Origin: Clostridiaceae bacterium
GTDB lineage: Bacteria > Bacillota > Clostridia > Lachnospirales > Lachnospiraceae
Assembly: GCA_009911065.1 (NCBI GenBank)
Contig: QXWR01000033.1
Span: forward strand, 1 to 64,000
Direction: 5' to 3'
DNA: 64,000 nt
Shown here: positions 62,782 to 64,000 of the stretch, piece after piece
Layout of the letters: each line of letters opens with the position of its first letter
Position numbering within the stretch: the stretch's first letter is position 1
Notes under the pieces: generated by a model
Databases searched by the model: none
The model's input: only the letters and a program-made list of their open reading frames with translations
Told to the model about the DNA's origin: nothing
Made by a program: the position numbers and the translations under genes

Positions 62782-62819
62782 ACTTCCTCTGATAATTTTT
62801 GTCAGGGGGAGTTTTTTTG
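62782..62819 (+). terminator. terminator of the liv operon
   Basis: ACTTCCTCTGA pairs with TCAGGGGGAGT (two wobble positions) around a T-rich loop, followed by seven T residues. The remaining part of 62672-62984 holds only the promoter at 62889. Confidence 0.65.
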
Positions 62820-62888
62820 TTTTCAAAAGAATATGGTAAGAAGAGGAACAGCAATACGGATATTTTATGCAGATTCAATCCATAGACC

Positions 62889-62918
62889 TTGTAAGGAAAG
62901 GATAGATTCTGTTATAAT
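62889..62918 (+). promoter_or_regulatory. probable promoter of the last AAA-ATPase-like gene
   Basis: TTGTAA (62889-62894), 18-bp spacer, TATAAT (62913-62918). The leader to the start codon is about 60 nt. Confidence 0.5.
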
Positions 62919-62984
62919 GAGAGAAAGATGAAGTGAAGTGAGAAAGAACAGACAAAAAGTTGGGGGGTAAGGAGAATGGGAAGA

Positions 62985-64000
62985 ATGGCCAGAACCGTGG
63001 GGATTGGGATTCAGAGCTTTGAAGCGATGATTCAAAATAACTATTATTATGTGGACAAGACCAAATTTATAAAGGAATGGTGGGAAAATGGAGATGCAGT
63101 AACATTAATTACCCGCCCTAGGCGTTTTGGGAAAACTTTGACCATGGATATGGTAAGGCGTTTTTTCTCGGTGGAATATGCCGGGAAGGGAGAGGTGTTT
63201 GAAGGATTATCCATATGGGAGGAGAAGAAGTACCGACAGCTGCAGGGAACTTATCCGGTGATTTTCTTAAGTTTTGCAGATGTAAAAGAGACCAGTTTTG
63301 CAGGAGTGAAGGAAAAAATTTGTATTCTGATTAAGGATTTATACAACCGATATGATTTTCTACGAACAGAAGGGATATTAAAAGAGGGGGAGTTGGAATA
63401 TTTTAACCTGGTATCGTTAGAAATGTCAGATACCGTGGCAGCTCATTCTTTAAAAGCATTATCTCATTATCTTGCCAGGTATTATGGGAAAAAGGTGATT
63501 ATTCTGCTGGATGAATATGATACACCGCTGCAGGAAGCCTATATTGGTGGGTATTGGGAAGAGCTGACAGGATTTATTCGTGGATTGTTTAACGCAGCTT
63601 TTAAGACAAATCCAGACCTTGACCGGGCGATTATGACTGGAATAACTAGGGTGAGTAAGGAATCGATTTTTTCGGATTTGAATAATTTAGAGGTGGTGAC
63701 AACTACTTCGGAAAAATATGAGACTTGTTTTGGTTTTACCCAGGAGGAAGTATGGAAATCTTTGAGGGAATATGACTTATTAGAACAGAAACAGTCGGTA
63801 CAGGATTGGTATGATGGATTTACTTTTGGAAAACGGGAGGATATTTATAATCCCTGGTCAATAATTAATTATTTAGATAAAAGAAAATTTTCTGCCTACT
63901 GGGCGAACACCAGCAGCAACCGTTTGGTGGGGAAGCTGATACAAGAAGGAGACCGCGATATTAAGATTGCCATGGAAGATTTGCTAAAAGGAGAAAGTTT
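62985..64000 (+). CDS. AAA-ATPase-like / PD-(D/E)XK family protein (partial, runs off the end)
   Basis: 338 codons are open to the window end. ATG 62985 lies 10 bases after AAGGAG; an ATG at 62976 is only 1 base from it. The Walker A variant is RPRRFGKT at residues 44-51, and VIILLDEYDTPLQEAYIGGY is the Walker B-like region, followed by AIMTGITRVSKESIFSDLNN. QDWYDGFTFGKREDIYNPWS and SAYWANTSSNRLVGKLIQEG match the pseudogene at 33385 closely, while the copy at 17757 is more distant. The nuclease domain lies beyond the window. Confidence 0.85.
   Translation, partial: MARTVGIGIQSFEAMIQNNYYYVDKTKFIKEWWENGDAVTLITRPRRFGKTLTMDMVRRFFSVEYAGKGEVFEGLSIWEEKKYRQLQGTYPVIFLSFADVKETSFAGVKEKICILIKDLYNRYDFLRTEGILKEGELEYFNLVSLEMSDTVAAHSLKALSHYLARYYGKKVIILLDEYDTPLQEAYIGGYWEELTGFIRGLFNAAFKTNPDLDRAIMTGITRVSKESIFSDLNNLEVVTTTSEKYETCFGFTQEEVWKSLREYDLLEQKQSVQDWYDGFTFGKREDIYNPWSIINYLDKRKFSAYWANTSSNRLVGKLIQEGDRDIKIAMEDLLKGES

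Overview
The window looks like a chromosome segment of a spore-forming, Gram-positive anaerobe of the Clostridia, most likely a Lachnospiraceae / Clostridium cluster XIVa gut-type organism. This is inferred from protein families and gene order only. Pointers are the order rsmD-coaD-coiled-coil gene-ylbJ, an alpha/beta small acid-soluble spore protein, HemZ, a collagen-like exosporium-type protein, an R-2-hydroxyacyl-CoA dehydratase activator, consensus sigma-A promoters and strong AGGAGG ribosome binding sites.

Positions 1 to about 20,000 are an accessory, decaying region. It holds two IS3-family elements plus the end of a third, a DDE element with a frameshift, an internally deleted IS with perfect 17-bp ends, and IS91-like and ISL3-like fragments. 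Between them lie broken genes: an unknown gene split by an IS with a 3-bp target duplication, a protein kinase cut off by an IS, a frameshifted wall-binding protein and a DUF4259 gene with a nonsense codon. Intact cargo includes an NPCBM-like membrane protein, two tandem secreted transglutaminase-like proteins, a holin-like type I toxin with its antisense RNA and an XRE regulator. An orphan sensor kinase, a serine recombinase and an AAA-ATPase/PD-(D/E)XK protein follow.

Positions 20,000 to 64,000 are a mostly conserved core. In order: spore protein and galM; rsmD, coaD and ylbJ; an RsmF-type methyltransferase, a pseudouridine synthase fused to a HAD phosphatase, and a YgiQ-type radical SAM protein; a tRNA-like RNA directly before a Ro60-like vWA protein; a dehydrogenase; an RluA-type synthase and a lipase; a two-gene acyl-CoA dehydratase activator locus; rel, an MBL hydrolase and hemZ; a retron-type reverse transcriptase overlapping hemZ; a hybrid kinase; tRNA-Pro and tRNA-Glu; a MarR regulator with an amidohydrolase; the collagen-like gene; PRPP synthetase; a DUF512 protein, der and plsY; a complete livKHMGF branched-chain amino-acid ABC transporter; and the start of another AAA-ATPase/nuclease gene running off the end.

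The strongest candidates for unusual biology are the tRNA-like RNA next to the Ro60-like protein (30,065-31,726), which fits a bacterial Y-RNA/Ro ribonucleoprotein; the reverse transcriptase with retron signatures but no obvious msr-msd locus, translationally coupled to hemZ (45,772-46,833); and the synthase-HAD fusion (26,721-28,160).
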